Origin: Ipomoea triloba
Taxonomy: Eukaryota > Streptophyta > Magnoliopsida > Solanales > Convolvulaceae
Direction of reading: 5' to 3'
NCBI RefSeq assembly: GCF_003576645.1
Contig: NC_044919.1
Coordinates: forward strand, 19,831,890 to 19,895,889
DNA length: 64,000 nt
This document shows, one piece after another, positions 24,150 to 36,252 of this stretch (position 1 is the first letter of the stretch; every line of letters starts with the position of its first letter). A model generated the notes under the pieces. That model was not told the DNA's origin. It did not search any database and saw nothing but the letters and a program-made list of their open reading frames with translations. A program made the position numbers and the translations under genes.

Positions 24150-24538
24150 TAGGGGTGTAAATGAGCCGAGCATTTCGCGAGCGGTTCGCGAGCTACACGG
24201 TCAAAGCTCGGCTCGAGTTCGGTCAAATTCGAGCTCGAGCTCTAATGTCCTAGGCTCGTGGCTCGTCGAGCCGCTCGCGAGCCTTTTTTATATATATATA
24301 TAGTTTATTTTTAATTGAAACATGAATTTAAAATTAAAGAAGTTAAATTTGAGCCAAAAATTAAACTCGAACTCGAGTTCGAGCTAGAACTTGAGCTCGA
24401 ATAATCGAGCTGCTCGAGCCGAACTCGAGCAGCTTGAAAATTGGCGAGCTCAAGCTCGAGCTGAGCCTTCCTTAACGAGCTCGAGCTCGAGCCAACCTAG
24501 GCTCGAGCTCGGTTCGGCTCGACTCGTTTACACCCCTA
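24150..24538. mobile_element. hAT-type MITE, 389 bp
   Basis: The terminal inverted repeats are TAGGGGTGTAAATGAG and CTCGTTTACACCCCTA (imperfect). GTCCAACC flanks both ends (24142-24149 and 24539-24546), an 8-bp target duplication, which is the hAT hallmark. The interior is made of GAGCTCGAGC-type repeats. It has no coding capacity. Confidence 0.9.
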
Positions 24539-24611
24539 GTCCAACCATAATGCTATAAAATGGAGCTGAAGCTCATGCCGTCTATCCAATAGAGCCGAAG
24601 CTCAATGCCGC

Positions 24612-25934
24612 TGATAGACGCCAAAAGTACCTATTTATCTGTAACTTATTAAGTTGATTTCTTGCTAAAAATAAAGTCTTAGAGAGTGCAATTACGTGTT
24701 TACATGCTATTTTACTAACAAATTGCAAATGAGTTCTGTGTGGAGTGGTTTCAAGAATTCCCACAGGAATGAAGGCTGAAATCAACCAAAAGAGAGCATA
24801 AACCGTTGAAAAGAAGAATCAATCCCCATGGGAACACACGAAGACCAAACCGGAAACAACAAAAGGAAAAGGAAATGAAGAATCCACGCCCACGAGCCTC
24901 ACACGCGTGTGAGCTGGCGTGGAAATATTCCAGTAACCGTCCACGCCAGTCCACACGCGTGTGGCAGACGTGGGGCGGCACCAGAAAACCTGCACGATGT
25001 TTTAGTATTTAAGGGACATTTCAGCTAGGTTTAGAGAGTCTTTTGTCACATTTTTCTATTCTACATTTTAGGTTAGGTTTAGATAGGATTAGAAGAGGAG
25101 GAGGAGCTCTTGGAGAAGAGAACTAGATCTCCATAGCCTTGAAGATCTTTTGGGTAACTTCTTTCATTAAAGACTTGTTTTCTCTTTGGCTTTCTCTTGC
25201 CTGTCCTTTTCCTTAAAGTTGTTTGCTTTTTATATTGATCTTGTAGATATGCTTTCCTATTTTGATGCTTTAATGTTGTTAAAGCATATGAGAGGCTAAT
25301 CCCTAGGATAGGGGCTAGATTGAATGGATGATTGGTGTTCATGATCTAATTTGATTAATGAGTTTTGATTTCTTTGGGGAATGTTGAATCTGTGTGTATG
25401 TTTTGTATGATCTTGTTGGATCGAGGGCCCCGATCTCTCCAAGAGTACAGGATCATCTCTTTGGCGAGATATCGCAAAGAGATGTAGCCCACTACCCACA
25501 TCTCCCGCTCTCAATTTGAGAAGATGAGATCTGGAGGGAACTTGTAGACAAAGTGTTTGATAAAATTCTCCAACCGACTGAGGATTGGGAGCTTGAGTGT
25601 GATGCCACTCAGGACAATGTTCCAAGCTCCTTCAACCGTAACTCAATAGAAAACAATACTCTACCTCGCACCTTTTACCAATCTCCATGATATCTTAGCC
25701 CCATCCGCCTTTATTTCCCTTTGTTCACTTCTTTATTTCATCAACCTTTGCCCTTTTAAATATTCCCTTCTTACCTATATCCACATGCTCCAACTTAACG
25801 TTATTCCAACAAACCAAGGTAGCAAAGCCGTATATTCTCCAATTTGCCATCCGCGAGAGATACGATACTCGGGGAGCTTATGACTCTTCGTTCTATCACC
25901 TTTCACCTTCACTCCCACTAAATTACATCCTTCA
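24612..25934 (+). repeat. 5' LTR of the Athila element
   Basis: Begins TGATAGACGCC and ends ATCCTTCA. It contains a GC-rich palindrome-hairpin-palindrome block at 24900-24964. Confidence 0.93.
24900..24964. promoter_or_regulatory. Palindrome-hairpin-palindrome block in the LTR
   Basis: Perfect palindrome CACACGCGTGTG (24900-24911), stem CTGGCGTGGA (24914-24923) pairing with TCCACGCCAG (24940-24949) around a loop containing TTCCAGT, then perfect palindrome CCACACGCGTGTGG (24951-24964). Function unknown. The 3' LTR copy at 32740-32804 has one change in the first palindrome. Confidence 0.7.
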
Positions 25935-25937
25935 AAA

Positions 25938-25955
25938 TGGCGCCGTTGCCGGGGA
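25938..25955 (+). other. Primer binding site, Athila type
   Basis: TGGCGCCGTTGCCGGGGA begins three bases after the LTR. This is the conserved site of Athila/Calypso elements. Bases 25956-26156 form a short leader without ORF. Confidence 0.9.
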
Positions 25956-26156
25956 TGGCAAATGGTGAATTTAAAGTTTTACTATCTTGAATCGTTTGGA
26001 TAACTTGTTTACTTTCTTTTCTTTTGACTTGTTTCATTACCAATTACACTTCCGCACCCAACCACACACTATTTGAGCTAATTTGTAAAAGAAGCTACCT
26101 CTTGTGCTCCGATTCTTTGCCTGAAAATTTGATTGCAGGAATTCTTTGATAGAATC

Positions 26157-29100
26157 ATGGATCCACCTCCACCTAATGATCAAGCTTACCATAGTCATAT
26201 ACCATATGGAAGAAATCCCTACTATCCCTCACCACCCCAACCTTCATACCCACAACCTCAATACTATCATAACTACCATTTTCCTTACCCACCTTCTTTC
26301 CCATACTCACTACCTCCTCCACCAACTTATTACCATGAACAAGCATACGTAACACAACATTTTCAACCCCAGAGATATCCTACTCACGAGATACCTTCTC
26401 ATTACCCTCAAATGCATTTCGACGAGCCAAAACATCAAAATTCTGAAATTTTTGCGAGCTGTGATCCTGCCACGAGATCCACACGTGTGTGCGCCGGCGT
26501 GGGAGCTCACTGGAACAATTCCACGCCGACTCACACGCGTGGTGAGGACGTGGACAGAGCCAATATATATGCCTATTCCTCTACTTCTCCAGAGTAGCCT
26601 CTTTCACCCGGAAGCAACCAAACCACTCTCGAGCAACGCCTAACTAATTTCATCCGAGAAACGAGGGAGGAGAATGCCAGACTTAAAGAGACCATTACTA
26701 AAGAGATGCTTGGAGAAATTCAGGAACTACGCCACGAGACACTTTCACAACTTCAAACGGTTGAAAGCACACTCACGAAAATTATGGAAATGATTCAATC
26801 TCCGGGAGAAACAGATGTGAACGCCGTAACATTGAGAAGCGGAAAAGCGCTTCCAGATGTCGTTCCACCTCCACCGCAATCCATTCCAACAGAAGAGTCA
26901 AGAGTGGACAATGAAGAGAACACCAATTCAATGCAAGCCGAACGAGCACTTGAAGAAGAACTCAGGAAGGAAGAAATACAACCACAACCTTCTCGGAAAG
27001 GAAAAGAAATCATGCAAGAACCACCGCCGGTGCCGAAAGCAAAACTTCCGTTCCCTCAGAAATTCCGCACTGATATCGACAACGCCAAATACGACAAATT
27101 CCTACAAATGCTACGCCAATTACACGTTGATATGCCATTCATCGACGCACTAGGAGAAATGCCGAGGTATGCCAAATTCCTTAAAGATCTTCTATCCAAT
27201 AAAAAGAGATTAGCTGAAACTGCTACTGTTGTGCTAGGAGAGGAATATTCTGCTATATTACATAAGGATGTGCCTAGAAAATTAAAAGATCCTGGAAGCT
27301 TTACTATACCTTGTAATATAGGAGGAACGACTTTTAATAGAGCCTTGGCAGACCTAGGTGCTAGCATCAATCTAATGCCCTTTGCATTATATCGACAATT
27401 GAATCTAGGAACCCTTAAGCCCACGCGCATGAGCATTCAATTAGCCGACCGATCTACCAAATACCCCAGGGGTATAGTGGAAGATGTTTTAGTCCGAGTT
27501 GATAAATTTATTTTTCCCGTGGACTTTGTGATACTAGATATGGACCCAGATGTGGAGATTCCTCTCATCTTGGGCAGACCTTTCTTGGCAACTGCTAGAG
27601 CTTTAATAGATGTAGGAGAAGGCAAACTCGTCATCCGTGTAGGAGACGAGTCTGCTAGCTTCGACTTGACCAAAATTATGAAATACCCCTTAGAAGGTCA
27701 TGAATGCTTTTTCGTTGATTATGTGCATGATGAAATTGATTATCTGTGTGAAGTACCCAAAGCTAAGAGGCATGATTTTAATTGGGAATGTCCCATAGGT
27801 GTTAAGAGTTATAATGAAAGTACTTTTGAGCATGAACTTAATTCTCTACATATTGCTTTACACCGAGAGGTTGATCGTTTTAATTTGCTTAATAATAATT
27901 GTGTTTCTGAATTTGTTGAGAATATAAACTCTGTTGGAGAAGTCTCGGAGGAAACGGTTGGAAATGACGGGGATGAATTTGATGAATTTAAGGAGGAATA
28001 TGATGATGAAAATGAGAACAGGAAAGAAGACGATGAGATAATGCATGAAGGAGAATTAAAACCTCTGCCTGCTCATCTTGAGTATGCCTATTTAGGAACA
28101 GGGAAAGAATTACCAGTTGTTATTGCTACAGATCTTTCAGAAAGACAAAAAGAACAACTGATAACAGTGCTGAAAAGAAACAAAGAAGCTATAGGTTGGA
28201 AGATGACTAACTTGAAAGGGATTAATCCGGCCATTTGTACACATAAAATTCTGTTGGAAGAAGAATCCAAACCTGTGGCGCAACCGCAGCGTCGACTTAA
28301 CCCGAATACATTTGAAGTCGTGAAAAACGATGTGATCAAACTTATGGATGTCGGAATGATCTACCCTATTTCGGATAGCACATGGGTCAGTCCAACTCAC
28401 GTAGTACCAAAGAAAGGAGGAATTACAGTCACTGAGAATGATAACAAGGAACTCATTCCTACGAGGAAGATAACTGGATGGAGAGTCTGTATCGACTATA
28501 GAAAGCACAACGAAGCCACCCGTAAAGACCACTTTCCATTGCCCTTTATAGATTAGATGATTGAAAGAGTGAGTGGGTACGGCTACTATTGTTTCTTGGA
28601 CGGAATGAGCGGATACTTTCAAATTCCAGTAGCCTTGGAGGATCAAGAGAAAACAACGTTCACTTGTCCGTTTGGTATATTTGCCTACAGGAGAATGCCA
28701 TTTGGTCTCTGTAACGCCCCCGCCACCTTTATGCGTTGTATGTTGGCTATTTTCGAAGATTTCATTGGCGATTTCATGGAAGTTTTCATGGACGATTTCA
28801 CAATTTTTGGGGAAACTTTTGAAGAATGTCTTGGAAATTTGGAAAAAGTTTTGGAACGATGCCAGGAAAAGAATTTAGCATTATCCTAGGAAAAATGCTA
28901 CTACATGGTCACAGAAGGAATTGTGCTTGGACATAAGATTTCAAAAAAGGGAATTGAGGTCGACAGGGCTAAGACAGCAGTTATTGAGACCCTACCACCA
29001 CCGCACAATGTGACATCCTTGAGAAGTTTCTTGGGACATGTAGGATTTTATAGAAGATTCATAAAAGATTTCTCAAAAATCGCAAGGCCATTGACTAAGT

Positions 29101-30890
29101 TGTTAGAAAAGGACGCCATCTTTGAATTAAATGAAGATGCTATGAAGGCATTCCGGAATTTAAAGGATGCCATAGTACATAATCCAATCCTTGTAGGACC
29201 AAAATGGGATCAACCCTTTGAGTTGATGTGTGACGCGAGCAATTTCGCTGTTGGAGTTGTGCTAGGGCAGAAAAATGATAAGAAATTTCAGCCTATCGCC
29301 TATGCTAGTCGAATGTTGACTAAGCCGCAGCAAACTTATACCACGACCGAGAAAGAACTTTTTGCAATCGTGTTTGCGTTAGATAAATTTAGATCATATC
29401 TCTTAATGTCAAAAGTCGTCATTCATACTGATCATGCAGCTATCAGATTTCTCATGTCTAAACCTGAAGCAAAACCAAGGTTGATCAGATGGATTTTGCT
29501 ATTACAAGAATTTGACGTGACTATCGTGGACCGAAAAGGAGTTGAAAACAGTGCAGCAGATCATTTGTCAAGGTTAGAGAATGAGAAAGAACAGGATATG
29601 ATTAGGGATGTGAATGAATATTTTCTAGAGGAAAAGCTGATGGGTCTCTATCTCGCACCTTGGTATGCGGATCTGGCTAACTATCTTGTAGGGGGAGAGT
29701 TACCGGAATTTTTAAATACACACGCCCAAAGAAAGTTAATAGCAGAATCTCGATACTACTTCTGGGACGAGCCATATCTCTTCAAAGTATGCGCGGATCA
29801 AATAATTCGACGTTGTGTAACAGAGGCTGAAGGACATGAAATCCTTGGAGAATGCCATCGAATGGGCCATCACTCAGCTAACCGAACTACTCGGAGAGCA
29901 CTTGAAGCAGGATTCTACTGGCCCTCAATATTTCGGGACACTCAAATCTGTGTCAGAAACTGTGATAGATGTCAGCGAACTGGAAATATCACTGGAAAGG
30001 ACGAAATGCCGCAAAACTACATCTTGGCGTGCGAAATTTTTGATATATGGGGACTAGACTTTGCAGGACCATTTCCGGACTCCAAAGGTTTCAAATATAT
30101 TCTTATTCCAGTGGATTATGTCTCCAAATGGGTTGAAGCAGAAGCACTTCGGAACAATGACGCAAGAAGTGTAACAAGATTTCTAAAAAGATTATTCACA
30201 AGATTTGGAGTACCGCGAATTGTGATCAACGATAGGGGGACACACTTCAGGAACATACCCATGCGAAGATTACTTCAAAAGCAAGGTATACAACACCGGG
30301 GAGGGGTCTCGTATCATCCTCAAACTACAAGACAAGTCGAGAATGCGAATAGAGATATTAAAGCCATATTCGAAAAGACAGTAGCTCGGCATACAAGGGA
30401 TTGGGTTGACAAGCTTAACGATGCATTATGGGCCTTCCGGACTGCTTATAAGACGCCGATAGGAACTACTCCATACAGATTGGTATATGGCAAAGCATGT
30501 CACCTTCCAGTTGAAATCGAGCATAAGGCGTATTGGGCCATTAAAAAACTAAATGAAGATCTATTCAAAGCAGGGCAGGAGCGAATGTTTCAATTAAATG
30601 AATTGGAAGAATGACGTTTGTTAGCCTATGAGACATCCAGATCTTACAAAGAACGATCCAAGTTTTACCACAACATGCATATCAGGAAAAACAAAGAATT
30701 CATTGAGGGAGATAAAGTGTTGTTATTCAATTCCAGACTGCGATTGTTTCCTGGGAAACTTAAATCAAGATGGACTGGGCTTTATATTGTTACAAAGGTA
30801 TTTCCTTACGGAACCTTGGAGATCATGCATCCAGAAAAAGGATCTTTTAAAGTAAACGGCCACCAAGTCAAGAAATATTATGGAACATAA
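26157..30890 (+). pseudogene. gag-pol: Athila gag-pol frame with four stop codons
   Basis: A single frame runs from ATG 26157 to TAA 30890, interrupted by TAG 26595, TAG 28554, TAG 28887 and TGA 30612, with no frameshift. In order: a P/Y-rich segment (MDPPPPNDQAYHSHIPYGR), a coiled coil (about 26640-26800), the conserved NAVTLRSGK, protease with A-D-L-G-A-S-I-N-L-M-P at about 27350 and ILGRPFLA, RT with the active-site variant F-M-D-D at about 28790, RNase H (CDASN; TDHAA), integrase zinc finger (GHHSAN ... CDRCQ), and integrase acidic residues in [16 protein letters not shown] and QVENANR. No recognisable capsid domain lies between the leader and the protease. The stops at 28554, 28887 and 30612 are each one transition from the residue expected in the family. 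Confidence 0.9.
26463..26553. repeat. Palindrome-hairpin block inside the Athila coding region
   Basis: CACACGTGTG at 26480-26489, CCGGCGTGG facing CCACGCCGA around a loop with ACTGGAA, then ACACGCGTGG near 26533. The layout matches the LTR block but with the loop motif in the opposite orientation. It is translated as part of the P/Y-rich segment. Confidence 0.6.
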
Positions 30891-32451
30891 AATACGCAGG
30901 GGACGGTCCAGTGTTGCAGGCTAATACCCTGGGAAGATGAGTAGCACAATCTTCATGACATTTTCGTCGGGCTAAAGACGTTAAACGTAGCGCTAACCGG
31001 GAGGCAACCCGTTATTTACCATGCTTTATTACTATCTTTACTTTATTTTGTCAAATAACATCCGAGTTGAAATTCCCTATTTTTGTAGACTCCATATTTC
31101 CATGCAGATCTCGTTGCAAGAACATGAGAATCATCCATCTAAGCATTTTGAAGCAATATGAAATGGGATGCTTACTAGGTCATCTACCTCTTATCCGTTG
31201 TTTATCTATTATTTGAACCTCATGTTTTCCTTTTAAAGTGTGGAAAATGCATGTTTTGTTGTTTCTTTATTCTATTACATTCTACGTCAACATCGAGGAC
31301 GATGTTTGGTCTAAAGTGTGGAAAGAGCCGTAGCTGTGCTTGAAATGAAAATCTTAATTAAGAGCTCTATCTCATTTGTTTGAAAAATAATCAAGCCACA
31401 AGCATGTGTTGTTATTCATTCTATCTTTGGATAATGCTAAATCTGTGCCAAAAAGTTTACTCTTTGAATAACCTTGGAAGTACCCCTACCTTGACCTTTA
31501 AAATTTTGAAAAAGTTGTATGCTTGTGTGGTATTCATCTCATATTTTGCAAAGACCTTAGTTAAGGATCTCTCGAAGTGGGAGTGTGCAACCCCTAATTT
31601 CAGAAAGATAAGTTAAGCAAAGCCCGGAATTGAATAATCATAGAATAGAACATGGGGCAAAAGGAGAGCTTTCTGTGAGCATTGAGAGAAATATCCCCGC
31701 TTCCCAAGTAAAAGGCATGAGGGGTTGTCATTCGGAGAAATGAGTAGAAAAGGCAAAAAGGCCAATCCCCGAGATAAGATACGAGGAAAGCCATCTCGCT
31801 AGGTGGTGAACAACCATAGTCTCCTAAATACACAAATGTTATATCTGGAGTCGGATGCTCACAATAAAATGACCCTAGGAGATGAGAAAATTAAGATGAG
31901 GGAAGCCGCTTCGCTAGGATTCAAGCACCCATTGCACTGCCTTCGAAAAAGCATGGAGCTCCATGTGAAGTCGGGTTGCTTGACGATGTTACCCTAGGAA
32001 GTGAGAAAAATGAGTAACCGCCCAAGCCACTGGCGGAGAGAGGCCCATGGATCTATTTTCACTTACTTTTATGTTGGGCTTTGGCGTTTAGGGATGCCGT
32101 TTGATTAGGTTTTGTACATCGTTCCCACTAGGGGGATCAGCTTAAGGCCTTTGCACAATGAGAGGTGAATGAAATTTTGGACTGCATGCTTGATATTGTG
32201 AAAACTAATTAACTGTCCAACTTGTGACCAAAAGGGGTTTCGCTTTGTTTGAATATTCATAGTAGTGTATGGCACGTTTTTATCATTCCTTAAAGATATT
32301 GTGAAGGATTTCACATCTCTTGGTAGATTGTGTTTTGAATGAATGTTTATCATTGAGCATATCTTTAAGCTTAGATACTTTTGGCATCTAAATGAGAAGG
32401 TTTTGAATGTACAATTTGCTCGTGGACGAGCAATCTAAAGTGTGGAAACTT
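30891..32451 (+). other. Athila 3' untranslated region
   Basis: No supported ORF. Contains the block GACGTTAAACGTAGCGCT followed by GGGAGGCAACCC (30976-31011), also found in two other Athila remnants here, and two AAAGTGTGGAAA motifs (about 31313 and 32437). The second lies directly before the 3' LTR, at the expected place of the polypurine tract. Confidence 0.65.
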
Positions 32452-33774
32452 TGTTAGATGCCAAAAGTACCTATTTATCTGTAACTTATTAAGTTGATTT
32501 CTTGCTAAAAATAAAGTCTTAGAGAGTGCAATTACGTGTTTACATGCTATTTTACTAACAAATTGCAAATGAGTTCTGTGTGGAGTGGTTTCAAGAATTC
32601 CCATAGGAATGAAGGCTGAAATCAACCAAAAGAGAGCATAAACCGTTGAAAGGAAGAATCAATCCCCATGGGAACACACGAAGACCAAACCGGAAACAAC
32701 AAAAGGAAACGGAAATGAAGAATCAACGCCCACGAGCCTCACACGCATGTGAGCTGGCGTGGAAATATTCCAGTAACCGTCCACGCCAGTCCACACGCGT
32801 GTGGCAGACGTGGGGCGGCACCAGAAAACCTACGCGATGTTTTAGTATTTAAGGGACATTTCAGCTAGGTTTAGAGATTCTTTTGTCACATTTTTCTATT
32901 CTACATTTTAGGTTAGGTTTAGATAGGATTAGAAGAGGAGGAGGAGCTCTTGGAGAAGAAAACTAGATCTCCATAGCCTTGAAGATCTTTTGGGTAACTT
33001 CTTTCATTAAAGACTTGTTTTCTCTTTGGCTTTCTCTTGCCTTTCCTTTTCCTTAAAGTTGTTTGCTTTTTATATTGATCTTGTAGATATGTTTTCCTAT
33101 TTTGATGCTTTAATGTTGTTAAAGCCTATAAGTGGCTAATCCCTAGGATAGAGGCTAGATTGAATGGATGATTGGTGTTCATGATCTAATTTGATTAATG
33201 AGTTTTGATTTCTTTGGGGAATGTTGAATCTGTGTGTATGTTTTGTATGATCTTGTTGGATCGAGGACCCCGATCTCTCCAAGAGTATAGGATCATCTCT
33301 TTGGCGAGATATCGCAAAGAGATGTAGCCCACTACCCACATCTCCCGCTCTCAATCTGAGAAGATGAGATCCGGAGGGAACTTGTAGACAAAGTGTTTGA
33401 TAAAATTCCCCAACCGACTGAGGATTGGGAGCTTGAGTGTGACACCACTCAGGACAATGTTCCAAGCTCCTTCAACCGTAACTCAATAGAAATCAATACT
33501 CTACCTCGCACCTTTTACCAATCTCCATGATATCTTAGCCCCATCTGCCTTTATTTCCCTTTGTTCACTTCTTTATTTCATCAACCTTTGCCCTTTTAAA
33601 TATTCCCTTCTCACCTATATCCACATGCTCCAACTTAACGTTATTCAAACAAACCAAGGTAGCAAAGCCGTATATTCTCCAATTTGCCATCCGCGAGAGA
33701 TACGACACTCGGGGAGCTTATGACTCTTCGTTTTATCACCATTCACCTTCACTCCCACTAAATTACATCCTTCA
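32452..33774 (+). repeat. 3' LTR of the Athila element
   Basis: Begins TGTTAGATGCC and ends ATCCTTCA; 1323 bp, the same length as the 5' LTR with no net indel. Confidence 0.93.
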
Positions 33775-34006
33775 ACCGCCTATCCAATAGAGTCGAAGCT
33801 CAATATCACCTATCCAATTGAGTCATGCTCACATATGACAAGTAACCAAGAGCCAAAGCTCAAATGCCACCTATCCAATTAAACCGAAGCTCAAATGCCG
33901 CAAATCCAAGGTTTCATACATAAATATATAGCGTCCAAGGAATAATTCTCAAGAATCCAAAGATCATAATATATACCAAGATCACATCCAATACAAAAGA
34001 AGAATA

Positions 34007-34051
<45 letters not shown>

Positions 34052-34141
34052 GCGAACTGCAATTGCCACCATAAGATTAATCCAATCTAACGACACAGAT
34101 GCAGCCGCACGACCGCATGGGAGCTCACCGCCGCATTTGAG

Positions 34142-34146
<5 letters not shown>
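34052..34146. mobile_element. Small element embedded in (TA)n
   Basis: About 95 bp of unique DNA with TA runs on both sides (to 34051 and from 34147). Its reverse complement shares AAATGCGGC, TGCGGTCGTG and TTAGATTG blocks, in order, with one end of the larger element at 48942-50103. Probably a MITE of the same family. Confidence 0.5.
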
Positions 34147-34181
<35 letters not shown>

Positions 34182-35546
34182 TACACACACACTCATGAAA
34201 TGATTAACAAAACCAATACTTATAGAATATAGCCAAAAAGGACAAAACCAATGATATTCAACAAATACTCAGTATAGAGATCAAGAACTATGGATTAATA
34301 CTCAACAATCAAAGTACTCAACATAACTCTTAGTAGCCACATCTTGAACTAGAGATAGAATAACAACGCACTGGAGATTAAAATACACATTGGAACAGAA
34401 CTCGGACACAGTTTACGGTAAAGGGTGACGGTACACACCTTTCCGCCATATTATACCACAAGGTCACACGATCAAGGCCGGTAGGCTACACCACACCACC
34501 AACCCCCACCTCTACACAACTAACAGGCAGCTCTCACAGTAAGGGCAATACCGTTAAGGTGCAACGATAATGAACAGATATTCAGACCCAGAACAAAATA
34601 CACGAATCAGACAGTAGCTCAACCACATCTCAGAATATACATTTTCAGAAGTCAATAAATCACATGAAATCCCTTAGAAAACAATAGACACACCAAGAAT
34701 CAAGAACAACCAAATATAGCCCAAGAATACACAATGATCAACTCAAGAACAAAGCACAACACAATAACATCTAAGAAATATACTCAAGGATTCCAAATAC
34801 ACACCAAATCATATAATAGAGTGAAATTAGATTTGCAAGACATGGGATTTTACCTTTCAAGCTAGCTAAAGACACCAAAATCCTTCCAAGATCACCCTAT
34901 CATGTCATCTCCACCTTGATCATCTAGGAACCTAAAACCCCAAAGCAAGAATAAGGTATAGCTATAAAGATTAAGGAAAAAGAAGAAAAAATGCAACATA
35001 AGGATGAATCTTACCTTCTATTAGCTTATAGAATCCTAAAAGATGAATCTTTACTTGGTTTCCTTGGAATATGATGAAGATGAATTCCTATAGTCTAAGG
35101 AGTTGAGAGTGGTGTGAGGTTGAAGAGGAGAGGGGAGAGAGAGACTGAAATGCCAGGTCATCGTATCTTGTATGAGAGGAATATATAACAGATGAAATTA
35201 TATACATACATATATTATGTATTTTAGGTTAGGAAGGATAAGATATGAGCCCTTTAGAATAGAGAGTGGTCATTCCTTTTATTTAAAAATTATTCATGAA
35301 GACAAGGCTTAATTTAATATAAATTTGGACCAAATAGAATTTAATATACATACATATACATAAGAGGAATAAAAGCTCTAGATTAAATATGCCATATGCA
35401 TTAATTATAAAGATTGGGCTTTTGGAATAAATTTTCTAGATTATGAGTTATTCATTAAATCAAGGAATTGGGATAAATTAAATAATAACTCCTCAGAAAA
35501 ATGATTTACTAGAATAATACGGGTTAAATTATTTCAGGGTGTCACA

Positions 35547-35695
35547 AACCAGCCCCATCATCAACCAATTCCATCTCCAACACATCAAATTGTAATTGTT
35601 TTTGTTCCTGGTGATTTTTTTAGGAAAAGGTCGTGCAACGTTGGATTTCTTCGGAGAATTGATTCTTGAGTTCATCCCCAAAGGATCCGTATCCC
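35547..35695 (+). repeat. Inverted repeat arm, left
   Basis: Similar to the reverse complement of 39167-39316, sharing AACCAGCCCC, ATCAACCAATTCCATCTCC and GAGAATTGATTCTTGAG. It abuts the outer LTR end at 35546 and runs into Athila protease debris. Confidence 0.7.
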
Positions 35696-35699
35696 TTTG

Positions 35700-36252
35700 C
35701 TTAGAAAATTACATCTTGATATGCCTTTCTTACATGCTTTGGGCAGTGTCCCTATATATGGTTGCCATTTATGAAGTTGTTGAAACACAAAGAAGGGGTG
35801 AAAATGTGAAAAATGCTTACTTGAACGAAGAGTGTTCGATCATGCTTCACAAGGGGCACCTACGAACATCATGCCTTCTTTAGTATTTGATAGATTGTTA
35901 TTGCCCTCGTTGACCCCGACTCATCTCATAATCTGCCTTGCCAATGGGGTCCATTCAATACCCAAAAGACATGACATAAGGTATGTTAGTGAGGGTGAAG
36001 GGCTTCATAATTCCTGTGGATTTTGTTGTGTTGGATGTTGGGAAAGATGACCTTGATGTTTCTTTGATACTTGGGAGGCTGTTTTTGGCCACTTATCGTG
36101 CTATCACTAACGTTGGCACTTGTAAGTTAACTTTGAGGATTGATGATGAAGAGGCTAAGTTTGATATGACCAAAATTGAGAATGTTGGAAAAATTAGTAG
36201 AAAAAGTAAGGTCAAGACCAAATATTCTTGGAAAAGTGAGGATTTGTTGTAG
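35700..36252 (+). pseudogene. Athila protease fragment, frameshifted
   Basis: Pieces in different frames read a decayed Athila protease: TNIMPSLVFDRL (about 35860), then after a frameshift VKGFIIPVDFVVLDVGK and LILGRLFLATYRAITNVG (35983-36252). In intact relatives these blocks are continuous. RT and integrase do not follow; the sequence passes directly into 3' untranslated motifs. Confidence 0.75.

Larger units (their letters stand above)
24612..33774 (+). mobile_element. Athila-type Ty3/gypsy retrotransposon with both LTRs
   Basis: Two LTRs of 1323 bp (24612-25934 and 32452-33774), a primer binding site at 25938, one long gag-pol frame (26157-30890) and a 1.5-kb 3' untranslated region. By eye the LTRs differ at about 30 positions, near 2.3%, so the insertion is fairly recent. 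The flanks GCCGC and ACCGC match at four of five bases, an imperfect target duplication. It is inserted in the outer chromovirus LTR. It lacks a recognisable capsid domain and carries four stop codons, so it is not autonomous. Confidence 0.93.
20556..35546 (-). mobile_element. Long chromovirus-type (Tekay/Del-like) LTR carrying three nested insertions
   Basis: The outer ends are TGTAACACCCC at 20556 and GGGTGTCACA at 35546, a near-perfect inverted pair. Removing the insertions 20796-23705, 24150-24538 and 24612-33774 with their target duplications leaves about 2.5 kb, within the usual range for this lineage. The remaining pieces are 20556-20795, 23711-24149, 24547-24611 and 33775-35546. They hold imperfect repeats of a CCGAAGCTCAATGCCG-type unit (24560-24611, 33780-33905), an (AT)n tract at about 34015-34051 and a small TA-embedded element, but no gene. 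Confidence 0.7.

Noticed and set aside
24150..24538. GAGCTCGAGC repeats as a G/C-rich gene exon
   Set aside because: Terminal inverted repeats and an 8-bp target duplication show a hAT MITE.
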